A stretch of DNA of 64,000 bases from CADEED01 sp963711635 (GTDB lineage: Bacteria; Pseudomonadota; Gammaproteobacteria; Steroidobacterales; Steroidobacteraceae). The notes below the pieces were generated by a model. The model was not told where the DNA came from and made no database searches. It was given only the letters and a program-made list of their open reading frames with translations. A program made the translations under genes and the position numbers. Shown piece after piece: positions 50,257-58,714 of the stretch (positions are counted from its first letter, which is position 1; every line of letters starts with the position of its first letter). Location of the stretch: positions 248,001 through 312,000 of the forward strand of contig CAVQEZ010000004.1 in NCBI GenBank assembly GCA_963711635.1. The letters run 5' to 3'.

Positions 50257-50512
50257 CGATGGACCGCATCAGAGACTCCGCAAAGGACAACTGTGAATGT
50301 GTACAGTGTACCCGCGCCCACCGACGGATGCATCGCGAAATCTGAAGTAGTTAGGTCGAGATTTTCGCCGCGTTTCATCGCTGGCATCGGCCTGGAGCTC
50401 ACGACGTCTGAACTTGATCTAGGAATCTCCGCATCACGGCCAGTGCCGTCGGAAAATTCCTGCATTCGGTATCTGCATCACCGTCCTGACAATGTTTGGC
50501 CTAGAATCCGGC
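50257..50512. other. Gap between the HNH remnant and the Gfo/Idh gene; nothing clear
   Basis: This stretch is less GC-rich than its surroundings and contains no convincing gene. It should have held the missing N-terminal part of the HNH gene, but no frame resembles it. It includes the promoter for the gene at 50513; TGTGTACAGTGTACCC near 50296-50311 contains a short repeated GTGTAC element. Confidence 0.4.
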
Positions 50513-52042
50513 ATGAGCACGCACAAACCGCCTGATTCGAGCCTCCCCCGCCGCGACTTCCTGCGCAATGCCGGCGCCGCCGCCGCGTTGACCATCCTGC
50601 CGGGCGGCCCGTACGGCAAGTCGCGCCGTATCTCCGCCAACGACCGCGTCAACATCGCCGCCGTGGGTGTCGGCGGCATGGGCCGTGCCAACCTGCACGC
50701 GCTGTCCAGCCAGAACATCATCGCGCTCTGCGACGTGGACTGGAGCTTCGTCGACACGCGCTTCGCGGACATTCCCAACCAGGTCGCCCAGGCGCAGCAG
50801 CGCATGCAGGATGCCGCCGCGACTCCCGAACAGAAGTCACGGGCGACCGATCAGCTCAAGAACTGGCAGCAGCTGCAACCGCAGCTGCCGAAAGCGAAGC
50901 GCTACACCGACTACCGCGAAATGCTGGAGAAGCAGAAGAACATCGACGCCGTGGTGGTGGGAACGCCCGATCACATGCACGCGCACATCGCGCTCGCCGC
51001 CATGGACCTGGGAAAACATGTTTATGTGCAGAAACCGCTGGCCTGGTCCGTGGACGAGTGCCGCCGGCTCGCGAGCAAGGCAGTTGCCAGCAAGCTGCAG
51101 ACGCAGATGGGCAATCAGGGCCACTCCTCGGACGATGCGCGGCTGGTCAACGAGTACATCCAGTCAGGTGCCATCGGCACGGTCACCGAGGTGCACGTCT
51201 GGACCAACCGCCCGCTGGCCTACTGGCCGCAGGGCGTTCCGCGCCCTGCCCCGCTGCCCGGCGACGCACGCAGTCTTCCCTGGAACATGGATGGCGTGAT
51301 GAAGCGCGAGGCGAATGCCTTCGGCTCCTATCCACCGCCCGACAAGCTGGCCTGGGACCTGTTCCTCGGCTGCGCGCGCCAGGTCGACTACCACCCTATC
51401 TACCACCCGTTCAACTGGCGCGGCTGGACCGACTGGGGCGTGGGCGCCATCGGCGACATGGGTGCGCATCTCATCGATTCGTCGTTCTGGTCGCTGGACC
51501 TGGATTTCCCGACCACGATCGAGACCACCTCGACGCCCTACAACAAGGACACCTACCCGAGCGCATCGACGACGTATTACGAATTCCCCGCCAAGGGTTC
51601 GCGTCCCGCCGTGAAGATGACCTGGTACGACGGCGGCCTGACCCCGCCGAAGCCCGTGGAGATGGGCAACGAAGAGCTCAACAAGGGCGGCGGCGTGCTG
51701 TACATCGGCACCAAGGGCAAGCTGATGCACGACACCTACGGCTTCAATCCGCGGCTGCTGCCAAAGTCGCTGCACGATGCCGTCGGCAAGCCGCCGGAAA
51801 CCTACGCGCGCATCAAGACCAGCCACGAGATGAACTGGATCGACGCCATCCGCGGCACGCAGCAGACCACCAGTCCGTTCGAGTACTCCGCGCGCCTCAC
51901 CGAGATCATGTTGCTAGGTGTGGTCGCGCTCAATGCCGGGCGGAAGATCGAATACGACGGCGCTGCCATGAAGGTGAAGAACGTGGCGGACTCCGACGCG
52001 CTGCTCAAGCGGCAGTATCGCGCCGGGTGGGAACTGGCCTAG
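50513..52042 (+). CDS. Tat-exported Gfo/Idh/MocA-family oxidoreductase
   Basis: An intact 509-residue oxidoreductase. It begins MSTHKPPDSSLPRRDFLRNA, a twin-arginine signal with a hydrophobic core AGAAAALTILPGGP. The NAD(P)-binding region follows: RVNIAAVGVGGMGRANLHAL, IIALCDVDWSFVDTRFAD, then VVVGTPDHMHAHIALAAMDL and GKHVYVQKPLAWSVDECRRL with the EKP-like lysine as QKP. The C-terminal domain contains YHPFNWRGWTDWGVGAIGDM and GAHLIDSSFWSLDLDFP. Exported members often act on sugars or glycosides using tightly bound cofactor, but the substrate is unknown. A glutamate to glutamine change in the EKP motif is common in this branch. Confidence 0.88.
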   Translation: MSTHKPPDSSLPRRDFLRNAGAAAALTILPGGPYGKSRRISANDRVNIAAVGVGGMGRANLHALSSQNIIALCDVDWSFVDTRFADIPNQVAQAQQRMQDAAATPEQKSRATDQLKNWQQLQPQLPKAKRYTDYREMLEKQKNIDAVVVGTPDHMHAHIALAAMDLGKHVYVQKPLAWSVDECRRLASKAVASKLQTQMGNQGHSSDDARLVNEYIQSGAIGTVTEVHVWTNRPLAYWPQGVPRPAPLPGDARSLPWNMDGVMKREANAFGSYPPPDKLAWDLFLGCARQVDYHPIYHPFNWRGWTDWGVGAIGDMGAHLIDSSFWSLDLDFPTTIETTSTPYNKDTYPSASTTYYEFPAKGSRPAVKMTWYDGGLTPPKPVEMGNEELNKGGGVLYIGTKGKLMHDTYGFNPRLLPKSLHDAVGKPPETYARIKTSHEMNWIDAIRGTQQTTSPFEYSARLTEIMLLGVVALNAGRKIEYDGAAMKVKNVADSDALLKRQYRAGWELA

Positions 52043-52611
52043 AACGCGAATGACACCGTGAACGCACCGGCACGCGAGTGGCCGAACTCCTGCTCGACGT
52101 CCTTGAAGATGACGCCCATGGAAACGTTGTCGCTCAGCTGGCGCGTCAGGTTCAACTCGTAGAAGTTGTCCCAGCCCTGGATGTCGTAGTGCCGCTCGCC
52201 CTGGCTGTCGAGCATGATGCGGTTGTCGGATGACAGCTCCCACTTGAGGCGGCCGACTTTCGGCGTGAAGTGCCAGCCGTTGGCGAACGGAATCCGCCAG
52301 CCCACCGCGCCGGAGGTGTGCGTGAGCTCGAAATCGCCGGGCTCGTCGAAGAAATCCGCGTGGATCGCGTGCGACCGGCCCACCTCGGCGAGAAATCCCA
52401 CCGGCATCTGGAAACCGAACGAGGCGCCGAACGTCAAGGCGTCGAACTTGTACGTCTCGGTCTGCTGGTAGACGGTCCCCTCGTCGAGACGCAGGTGCGT
52501 ATACCCCGCGTACGGCGCGATATAGGCCCGGGTCTTTTGTGCGTCCTGAGCCTGCGCATTCGTGGCCGCTGCGACGGCGCCGGCGACGACTAACCACTTT
52601 GCAATCCCCAT
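52039..52611 (-). CDS. Outer-membrane beta-barrel protein
   Basis: An intact 190-residue protein from ATG 52611 (MGIAKWLVVAGAVAAATNAQ). The signal peptide ends near AQAQ. The rest shows alternating beta-strand patterns such as TRAYIAPYAGYTHLRLDEG, DALTFGASFGFQMPVGFLAE and GWHFTPKVGRLKWELSSDN, and ends AGAFTVSFAF with a terminal phenylalanine, the usual signal for barrel assembly. It probably has eight strands. Ligand or role unknown. It overlaps the convergent oxidoreductase gene by four bases. Confidence 0.78.
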   Translation of the reverse strand: MGIAKWLVVAGAVAAATNAQAQDAQKTRAYIAPYAGYTHLRLDEGTVYQQTETYKFDALTFGASFGFQMPVGFLAEVGRSHAIHADFFDEPGDFELTHTSGAVGWRIPFANGWHFTPKVGRLKWELSSDNRIMLDSQGERHYDIQGWDNFYELNLTRQLSDNVSMGVIFKDVEQEFGHSRAGAFTVSFAF

Positions 52612-52710
52612 CTTGTTCTCCTCGTGCACGCGGGTGCGCGCCGCGGGACCGAACATACGTGGGGAAGTTAGGCGCGCTCAACGTCGCGCGACGGGTATCG
52701 GATTCTGGTA

Positions 52711-52745
52711 CCGCCGGGCGATGCCGGCGCGCCGCCGGGCGATGC
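52711..52745. repeat. 14-base direct repeat in an intergenic gap
   Basis: CCGCCGGGCGATGC occurs at 52711-52724 and again at 52732-52745. It lies in the 282-base gap between the outer-membrane protein and the first TPR gene, which otherwise shows no gene. The purpose is unknown; it may be leftover coding sequence or a regulator site. Confidence 0.45.
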
Positions 52746-52893
52746 GGGCGGCCGCGGGTCTCGAAAAGCGATCCGCGAATTCGCGCGCCCGGCTGCGAGG
52801 CCGGCTTTGCATAACGTCGGGCCGGGGCAATCTTTGCCGTGGTGGGGGAATCCCTGGGCTATGCTACCGGCCAGGTTTTTTCAGGCAGGCGAC

Positions 52894-53367
52894 ATGGATT
52901 CTTCAGAGCTGCTGCGACTACGTGACGCCATCAACCGCGATCCGGGCAACGCCGAGCTGCGCTACCTGTTAGGAGCCGAGCTGGCCGAACGCCGTGAGTA
53001 TCCGGAAGCCGTGGTGCAGATCCGCACCGCGCTCGACATCAATCCCAAGCTGCATTTCGCGCGCCTGCAGCTCGGCCTGCTGTACCTGACCATGTCGCAG
53101 CCCGACGATTCGCTCACGGTGTGGGCGCCGCTCGAGGAGCTGGACGAAACCGCGGCCTTGAAGGCCTTCAAGCGCGGGCTCGAGGCGCTGATCCGGGATG
53201 ACTTCTCCGGCTGCATCGGCTACCTGCAGCAGGGCATCGACCTCAACAAGCAGAACGCCACGCTCAACGATGACATGTCGCAGTTGATCGAGAGGGTGCG
53301 CAACGGCACGGTGATCGCACCGCCCGTTGCCACGGTGGCGTGCGAGCATTCGAAGACCAGGCACTGA
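52894..53367 (+). CDS. TPR protein, tandem copy 1
   Basis: An intact 157-residue protein with TPR-like helices and no signal peptide. It reads LRLRDAINRDPGNAELRYLL, GAELAERREYPEAVVQIRTA, LHFARLQLGLLYLTMSQPDD and SLTVWAPLEELDETAALKAF, then KRGLEALIRDDFSGCIGYLQ. The start is ATG 52894 (MDSSELLRLRDAI). The next gene is a clear duplicate, about two thirds identical by eye over the first 130 residues; the C-terminal tails differ. The family is known to me only as uncharacterised. Location beside flagellar genes hints at an assembly or chaperone role, as inference. Confidence 0.75.
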   Translation: MDSSELLRLRDAINRDPGNAELRYLLGAELAERREYPEAVVQIRTALDINPKLHFARLQLGLLYLTMSQPDDSLTVWAPLEELDETAALKAFKRGLEALIRDDFSGCIGYLQQGIDLNKQNATLNDDMSQLIERVRNGTVIAPPVATVACEHSKTRH

Positions 53368-53468
53368 TGGAGCCGGCTCCGAAATAGGCTATCCGCCGAA
53401 GCGCGACGCGGTTTAGCGCAGCGCGAGCGGATTCGCGGCGGCGGGACGCGGGTGTATGCTTACGCCCC

Positions 53469-53999
53469 ATGAACCAGCCCGACCTCAAACAGATCAAGGC
53501 CGCCGTGGATCAGGATCCGCGTAACGCCGAATTACGCTACCTGCTCGGCGCGGAGCTGGCGCAGCAGAAGGAATACGACGCGGCCGTCACCGAGATGAGC
53601 ACGGCGCTCGAGCTGGACCCCAATCTGCACTTCGCGCGTTTCCAGCTCGGACTGCTGTACCTCACCATGGCGCGGCCGGATAACTCGCTCGCGATCTGGG
53701 CGCCGCTCGAGGAGCTCGAGGAAAGCGCCGCGCTCAAATACTTCAAGCGTGGACTCGAGGCGCTGATCCGCGACGACTTCGAAGGCTGCGTGGCGCTGCT
53801 GCGCCAGGGCATCCAGCTCAACACGCAGAATGCACCGTTGAATCGCGACATGACCCTGGTCATCGATCGCGTCGGCACCGTGGTCGAGCCGGCACCCATG
53901 CCGCAGGCCGCGCCAGTGCCGGCGCAGGAGAAGAGCGCTGCGTCGCCAGTGCGCACCGACTTCTCGCTGTACGGTGATCCCGCCAACACCAAGCACTGA
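53469..53999 (+). CDS. TPR protein, tandem copy 2
   Basis: An intact 176-residue duplicate of the preceding gene, starting MNQPDLKQIKAAVDQDPRNA. The shared core is ELRYLLGAELAQQKEYDAAV, LHFARFQLGLLYLTMARPDN and SLAIWAPLEELEESAALKYF, then KRGLEALIRDDFEGCVALLR. A different, Pro/Ala-rich tail (APMPQAAPVPAQEKSAASPV) ends in TDFSLYGDPANTKH. Both proteins keep the block LEALIRDDF. The gap of 101 bases to copy 1 holds no feature. Divergence of the tails suggests partner specialisation rather than a recent copy. Confidence 0.75.
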   Translation: MNQPDLKQIKAAVDQDPRNAELRYLLGAELAQQKEYDAAVTEMSTALELDPNLHFARFQLGLLYLTMARPDNSLAIWAPLEELEESAALKYFKRGLEALIRDDFEGCVALLRQGIQLNTQNAPLNRDMTLVIDRVGTVVEPAPMPQAAPVPAQEKSAASPVRTDFSLYGDPANTKH

Positions 54000-54010
54000 T
54001 CGACACACCG

Positions 54011-54388
54011 ATGCTCGATCCGCTGCGCTCGCTGGCCGAGCTGGTCCGCACCCTCACCCGCTCACGGGCCGAGAGCCGCGGCAAGACCTCCGACACTCAA
54101 CGCCTGCGCAATGCGCGCGACCCGATCACCGCCCAGCCACGCACGGCCATCACTGCCAGCGAGGCCCTGCGCGAACGGCTGCGACAGCGGCTGCGCGTCG
54201 TCGGCACCACCGATGGGCGCCGTGCGCGCGAAGCCTTCGTCGAAACCGTGCTGGCCTCCGAGCTGGGCGACGCGGTGACTCTCGATCCCGCCATGGCGGA
54301 AATCATCAGCAAGGTCGCGCAGCAGCTCGGCAGTGACGCGTCCACGAACCGCGACCTCGGCCTGTTGTTCGACGAGCTGGCGCGTTAG
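54011..54388 (+). CDS. Unknown helical protein next to fliA
   Basis: An intact 125-residue protein, MLDPLRSLAELVRTLTRSRA at the start. The N-terminal half is basic and looks disordered (RAESRGKTSDTQRLRNARDP). The C-terminal half is helical, with ALRERLRQRLRVVGTTDGRR, AREAFVETVLASELGDAVTL and VAQQLGSDASTNRDLGLLFD, ending ELAR. No family recognised. It starts 11 bases after the second TPR gene, so the three form a unit, and it overlaps the end of the convergent fliA gene by four bases. Confidence 0.6.
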   Translation: MLDPLRSLAELVRTLTRSRAESRGKTSDTQRLRNARDPITAQPRTAITASEALRERLRQRLRVVGTTDGRRAREAFVETVLASELGDAVTLDPAMAEIISKVAQQLGSDASTNRDLGLLFDELAR

Positions 54389-55116
54389 AGCGTCCGGTCG
54401 ACGCGCGGCCTGAGGCCGAGCATCTGCCGCAGGCGTTGCAGCGCCTGCGCATGCAGCTGCGAAACCCGCCCCTTGGTCACGCCCCACTCCGCCGCGATCT
54501 GCTGGAACTCCACGTGCTCCTCGTAGTGGCGCCGGATCAGCTCGCGCTCGCGTTCCGGCAACGCCGGCAGCAGCGAGCGCACCGCGCGCTGCAGCTGCGC
54601 CAGCTCGGTCACCGCGTAAGGATTCGCGGCCAGCGACTCGTCGACGATCTCGCCGTCTTCGTGTTCGATGACGTGGCTCAGCGCCAGGCCGACCGTGAGA
54701 TTGACCAGTTCCTCGAGCGAGGCGCGCCGATCGCCCTGCGTCTCGTGATTCTTCAATGATTCGAAGCGGTCGCGCGCGCGGCGCGACCAGAAGGCGCGTT
54801 GCGCGGCCAGCTCGGACTCGCTCTCGAGCCCGTTCAGCACCGCGCCCTTGATGCGATAGCTGGAAAACGCCTCGAATGGCACCTCGCGCGCCGGATCGTA
54901 GTGATCGATGGCCTCGACCAGGCCTACGCGCGCGTACTGCAGGTAGTCGGAGAACGTCACCGAATTGTCGATGCGCCGCTGGTACAGGCGCGCGGCCGTG
55001 AGCTTGGCCAGGCCGATGTAGCGTTGTATGAGCGCGCTGCGCAGCTCCTGATTACGCGTCGACGCGAACTCGCGCCAGCGTGCACGATCCTGCTCGACAT
55101 CGGCGGAGTCTTCCAT
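54385..55116 (-). CDS. fliA: FliA/WhiG-family (sigma-28 type) sigma factor
   Basis: An intact 243-residue sigma factor that would direct RNA polymerase to late flagellar promoters. Region 2 shows LIQRYIGLAKLTAARLYQRR, VTFSDYLQYARVGLVEAIDH and VPFEAFSSYRIKGAVLNGLE. Region 4 shows LLPALPERERELIRRHYEEH and FQQIAAEWGVTKGRVSQLHA. It is last in the minus-strand flagellar cluster, nine bases after fliP, where fliQ would usually be. No anti-sigma factor FlgM is seen in the window. Confidence 0.88.
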   Translation of the reverse strand: MEDSADVEQDRARWREFASTRNQELRSALIQRYIGLAKLTAARLYQRRIDNSVTFSDYLQYARVGLVEAIDHYDPAREVPFEAFSSYRIKGAVLNGLESESELAAQRAFWSRRARDRFESLKNHETQGDRRASLEELVNLTVGLALSHVIEHEDGEIVDESLAANPYAVTELAQLQRAVRSLLPALPERERELIRRHYEEHVEFQQIAAEWGVTKGRVSQLHAQALQRLRQMLGLRPRVDRTL

Positions 55117-55125
55117 GACCCCTCG

Positions 55126-55875
55126 TCAGTGAAAGCTGCCCAGCAGCGAGCGCACGATCAGGGCCCAGCCATCGATGAGCACGAACATCAGCACCTTCAA
55201 GGGCAGCGAGATGATGGTGGGCGGCACCATGAGCATGCCCATCGACATGAGCACGCTGGACACCACCAGATCGAGCAGCAGGAACGGCAGGAAGATCACG
55301 AATCCGATGGTGAACGCGGTCTTGAGCTCGCTGAGCAGGAAGGCCGGAATGACGTGGATGGTCGACACTTCATCGATGGAATCGGGTACTTCGACGCGCG
55401 CGATTTCCAGGATCAAGGCCAGGTCCTTCTCGCGGGTCTGGCGGATCATGAACTCGCGCAGCGGCTTCACGGTCTGCGTAACCGCGGACTCCATGGTGAT
55501 CTGGTTGTCGGCCATGGGCCGGATGCCGTCCCGGTACGCTGCCTGGAAGGCCGGTGCCATCGTGAACAGCGTCAGGAACAACGCCAGGCTCACCAGCACC
55601 ATGTTGGGCGGCGTGTCCTGCATGCCGAAGGCGTGGCGCAACATGGACAGGACAATGATAGTGCGCGTGAATGACGTCATCGCGATCAGGATGGCCGGCA
55701 GCACCGCGAGCAGCGTCAGCAGCATCACGATGCGCAGCGCATCCGACACGGCGCCACTCTTTGCGCCCGCATCCAGCGTGATGGTCAGCGGCGCCGTCAT
55801 GCCCGCGGCAGGTTCGGCGCCGAACGCGACCCCGGTGAACGCGAGCAAGGCCAGCGGCAGCCACAACCCCTTCAT
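55126..55875 (-). CDS. fliP: Flagellar export-gate protein FliP
   Basis: An intact 249-residue core of the flagellar type III export gate. A signal sequence (LPLALLAFTGVAFGA) precedes LTITLDAG. Highly conserved blocks are TSFTRTIIVLSMLRHAFGMQ, TPPNMVLVSLALFLTLFTMA, PLREFMIRQTREKDLALILE and STIHVIPAFLLSELKTAFTI, then GFVIFLPFLLLDLVVSSVLM. The ATG overlaps the fliO stop (ATGA). FliP normally works with FliQ and FliR, which are not next to it here. Confidence 0.96.
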   Translation of the reverse strand: MKGLWLPLALLAFTGVAFGAEPAAGMTAPLTITLDAGAKSGAVSDALRIVMLLTLLAVLPAILIAMTSFTRTIIVLSMLRHAFGMQDTPPNMVLVSLALFLTLFTMAPAFQAAYRDGIRPMADNQITMESAVTQTVKPLREFMIRQTREKDLALILEIARVEVPDSIDEVSTIHVIPAFLLSELKTAFTIGFVIFLPFLLLDLVVSSVLMSMGMLMVPPTIISLPLKVLMFVLIDGWALIVRSLLGSFH

Positions 55876-56297
55876 GGCGCGGACTCCGGCGGCGGGGTTG
55901 CCGCGCCGAGCAACAACGACGTCACGCCGTGACGCGAGACCGTGATCAGGACCCTGCTGCCCTGCGCCTCGACCAGGTGACAGGCGATGCCGCCGGGCAA
56001 ACTACTGCGCGCCACGTGAACAATCGGGCTGGCGCCGGCGCCGCCGATGCCGCCCAGGCCGAAGCGCGCGCCCCAGCGCGATGAAAACCGGCGCAGCAGC
56101 CAGGCGGCCGCCCAGGCAAGAGCCGCCAGCAGCAGGAACACGACCATGATCCGGCCGAAGGCCGGCGTCGACGAACCCTCGGCGAGTCCAAAGCCCTTGA
56201 GTTTCTCGGCGCCCTCGCGGGTCGCTTCGAGCGCGCAGGCCAGCCGCGGGAGCAGACCCGCGCCCACGACGCCGAGCAGATGTCGCCAATGTCGCAT
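55872..56297 (-). CDS. fliO: Flagellar protein FliO
   Basis: A 141-residue protein in the standard fliN-fliO-fliP position. It has a signal or first helix at the N-terminus, a membrane helix in RIMVVFLLLAALAWAAAWLL at about residues 49-68, and a cytoplasmic FliO domain: SPIVHVARSSLPGGIACHLV and RVLITVSRHGVTSLLLG. FliO helps assemble the FliP ring. Sequence conservation in this family is weak, so the call relies partly on position. It begins directly after the fliN stop. Confidence 0.8.
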   Translation of the reverse strand: MRHWRHLLGVVGAGLLPRLACALEATREGAEKLKGFGLAEGSSTPAFGRIMVVFLLLAALAWAAAWLLRRFSSRWGARFGLGGIGGAGASPIVHVARSSLPGGIACHLVEAQGSRVLITVSRHGVTSLLLGAATPPPESAP

Positions 56298-56609
56298 CTA
56301 GCGCGCTTCGATCTCGGTGATGCGCACGCCGAACTGGTCGCCCACCGCCACCAGCACTCCGCGCGCCACCAGTCTCTCGTTCACGCGAATGTCCACCGGC
56401 GCATCGGCCTCGCGATCCAGTGCCAGCACATCGCCGCTGGCCAGCGAGAACAGGCGTGAAATCGGGATCTCGGTCTCCCCCAGCGACACGGTCACGCGCA
56501 CGTTCACGTGCTCGATGAGGTCGAGGCGTTCGCCGAGACGGGTCTGCGCGTTGACACCACCCGCGTGCAGGATGGGCAGGTCGATGCTGTTCACTACTTT
56601 GGAAGTCAT
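56298..56609 (-). CDS. fliN: Flagellar switch protein FliN
   Basis: An intact 103-residue SpoA-domain protein. It shows LDLIEHVNVRVTVSLGETEI, ISRLFSLASGDVLALDREAD and the C-terminal VDIRVNERLVARGVLVAVGD with FGVRITEIE, the standard FliN core. It forms the base of the C-ring and helps dock the export ATPase through FliH. It is preceded by an A/G-rich ribosome site AAGAAAGGGG. FliN is therefore present although the usual FliG is not. Confidence 0.92.
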   Translation of the reverse strand: MTSKVVNSIDLPILHAGGVNAQTRLGERLDLIEHVNVRVTVSLGETEIPISRLFSLASGDVLALDREADAPVDIRVNERLVARGVLVAVGDQFGVRITEIEAR

Positions 56610-56621
56610 TTGTTCCCCTTT

Positions 56622-56643
56622 CTTGTCAGGCTCTTGTCAGGCT
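56622..56643. repeat. 11-base tandem duplication across the fliM-like stop
   Basis: CTTGTCAGGCT occurs twice with no gap, at 56622-56632 and 56633-56643. It spans the fliM-like stop codon and the leader of fliN. Each copy carries a TGA on the minus strand. It may be a small recent duplication that changed the spacing to the fliN ribosome site. Confidence 0.7.
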
Positions 56644-57437
56644 TTGGCGCCCGTGATCTTGATGGCGCGTCGTGCGCCGGCCCGGCCCAGATTTCCGGCG
56701 ACCACTGGCGCCGCGGACTTGCCGCAGACGACGGCGATGGGCTCATTGAGCGGCTGATCGAGCACCAATACGTCGTCGAGCGCGAGATCGGCGAGCTCAC
56801 CCACGGGCATTCGCGTTTCACCGATCAGCGCTCGCAGCGTGACGGTGTTTTCGCCGACCGCCTCACGGCGTGGGGCCAGCGCCTCCGATCCCGTCACCGC
56901 GCGCGCCGGCGCCAGCGCCTCGATGCGCGCGGCCGAGACCAGCAGCGTGAAACCGCGTCCGCCCGCGGCCTTCACCGGCACCGTCCAGGCGCGCGCGGCG
57001 CGGCTCCAGTCACCGAGTGCGTCCAGCGACGCGCGCGACACGTTGGCCACCTCGCGCTTTTCCATGCCGCACACCTCCTGCAACAGGCTGCGCGCGACCT
57101 CCATCTCGAGCCGCTCGCCGAGCGAGTTGGACGCCACTGACGTCGCGCCATCCAGCGGCACGCTGCCGGTCTCGTGCACGCTCCAGGCAAAGGTGGCATG
57201 CGGCAACAGCAGTACGGCGATTCGTTCGCCGGCGACTTCGAACTGCCAGGCGCTGGTGGCCACCGAGGCCACCGGCGCCGTGAATCCACCCGCCTCGGGC
57301 GCGGCGCAACTGGCCTCGAAGGTGTCCGCCGCCTGTGGCGCCCACAGCTGGCGCCAGCGGCGCGCGGCCGCGCCGACCCGCTCCAGCAGCGCTGCGCGCC
57401 GGCGCTCACCCAGGAACAACAAGGGCTGCGCCTTCAT
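56637..57437 (-). CDS. FliM/SctQ-like switch protein, divergent and short
   Basis: A 266-residue protein in the fliM position. The C-terminal SpoA domain is clear: NTVTLRALIGETRMPVGELA, LALDDVLVLDQPLNEPIAVV (about residues 198-237). The rest is unlike normal FliM, which has about 330 residues, an N-terminal CheY-binding helix (EIDALL-type) and a CheC-like middle with a GGxG motif that holds FliG. Here the N-terminus is MKAQPLLFLGERRRAALLER and I see no CheY motif; the only GGxG (GGRG, 159-162) is too close to the SpoA domain to be the usual one. The layout resembles SctQ of injectisomes. Confidence 0.75.
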   Translation of the reverse strand: MKAQPLLFLGERRRAALLERVGAAARRWRQLWAPQAADTFEASCAAPEAGGFTAPVASVATSAWQFEVAGERIAVLLLPHATFAWSVHETGSVPLDGATSVASNSLGERLEMEVARSLLQEVCGMEKREVANVSRASLDALGDWSRAARAWTVPVKAAGGRGFTLLVSAARIEALAPARAVTGSEALAPRREAVGENTVTLRALIGETRMPVGELADLALDDVLVLDQPLNEPIAVVCGKSAAPVVAGNLGRAGARRAIKITGAKA

Positions 57438-58714
57438 CGGCCACTCTGCATGGAGAGCAGCTGCTGCAACATTTCATTGGCCACCGAGGTCATCTGCGAG
57501 CTGGCCTGGTAGCCGCGCTGGATGATGATGAGATCGGCGAACTGCTCGGTCAGCTCGACGTTGGACAATTCGAGATTGCCGCCGCTGACGCGTCCCAGGC
57601 CGAAGTCCATGCCGCCTGCGAGTTGCGGCGCACGTCCCTGCTGCGTGACGTACAACCCGTCACCCACCGAGGTCAGGTCGCCGCTCGAATCGAAGCGCGC
57701 CAGCACCAGGCGGCCTATCTTCTTTTTCTCCTGGTTCGAGTACGTGACTTCGAGATTGCCGCGTTCGTCGAAAGTCATGCCGGCCAGCGTCCCCATCTCG
57801 AGTCCGTCCTGTTTGAGCAACTGCACCGAAGACGTGGAATTGCTGAGCAGGCTGGTGACGCCGGCGTAGCTTCCGGCCTCGCCGAAGTTCAGCGCCAACG
57901 AGAATTCCGGCAGGTTCTTGGGCTTGACGGTGGCGGTGATGGCGGTGTTGGTGCCGGCCGGCGTGCCGTCGCTGTTGAAACACCAGCGTGCCGCTGCCCA
58001 GCACCTTGTTGTCGCTGTCGAGAACCTCCACCTTCCACGTCAATGCCGGCGGAGTCGTTTCGGTGTCGTCAGCTGTGCCGGTGTCATCGCCGGTGTCGTC
58101 GTCCGTCGGGGTGTTGCTCGGGTCGTCCGCGCGGACGAAGCGCACCTTGAGGGTTTGTTTGGCACCGCTGGAGTCGATGACCTGAGGTTGGTCAGATCGA
58201 AGGTCGAGGATCCGGTGCGCGCCAGGTTTCCGGAGAGCTTCACCTCGGTGGTGGCGCGCGGCTGGAACACGCGGAACGGGTCGATCTGCAGGCTGCCGAG
58301 CGAGCTGCTCTCGCTGCTGACCAGGACGCGTGCGCCGCTGATGCGGTCGATCAGGAAGCCGTCCTTGTCGAACTCGAACTGCCCGGCGCGCGAGTAGTAA
58401 CGCTGACCGTCACGGTCGAACACGAAGAAGCCGTTGCCGTCCAGCGCCGCATCCAGCGAATTGTTCGTCTGGCGCATCTCGCCCTGGCGGAAATTCTGCT
58501 GCTCGGCGTTCACGTGCACGCCGGCGCCGCTGATGGTGGCTCCGGAGCTGCCGCGCATGGCGCCCGCGCCGTTGCGATATACCACTTCGGCGAAGCTGGC
58601 CACGCCGGCCTTGTAGCCCGTGGTGTTGAGGTTGGCGACGTTGTTGCTGATGACGTCGAGACCCTTGGAATAGGCGTTCATGCCCGCCATGCCGACATAG
58701 ATGGTGCCTAACAT
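57434..58714 (-). CDS. flgE: Flagellar hook protein FlgE
   Basis: A hook-type protein of about 426 residues once two shifts (near 58180 and 57975) are joined. The N-terminus MLGTIYVGMAGMNAYSKGLD, VISNNVANLNTTGYKAGVAS and the C-terminus ELSNVELTEQFADLIIIQRG, YQASSQMTSVANEMLQQLLS are the coiled-coil ends of rod/hook proteins. FVFDRDGQRYYSRAGQFEFD is the FlgE-like D1 block. A low-complexity Thr/Asp insert (TPTDDDTGDDTGTADDTETT) sits near residue 190-210. Its start overlaps the flgD stop by one base. FlgF/FlgG are less likely by length and by the flgD neighbour. Confidence 0.9.
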
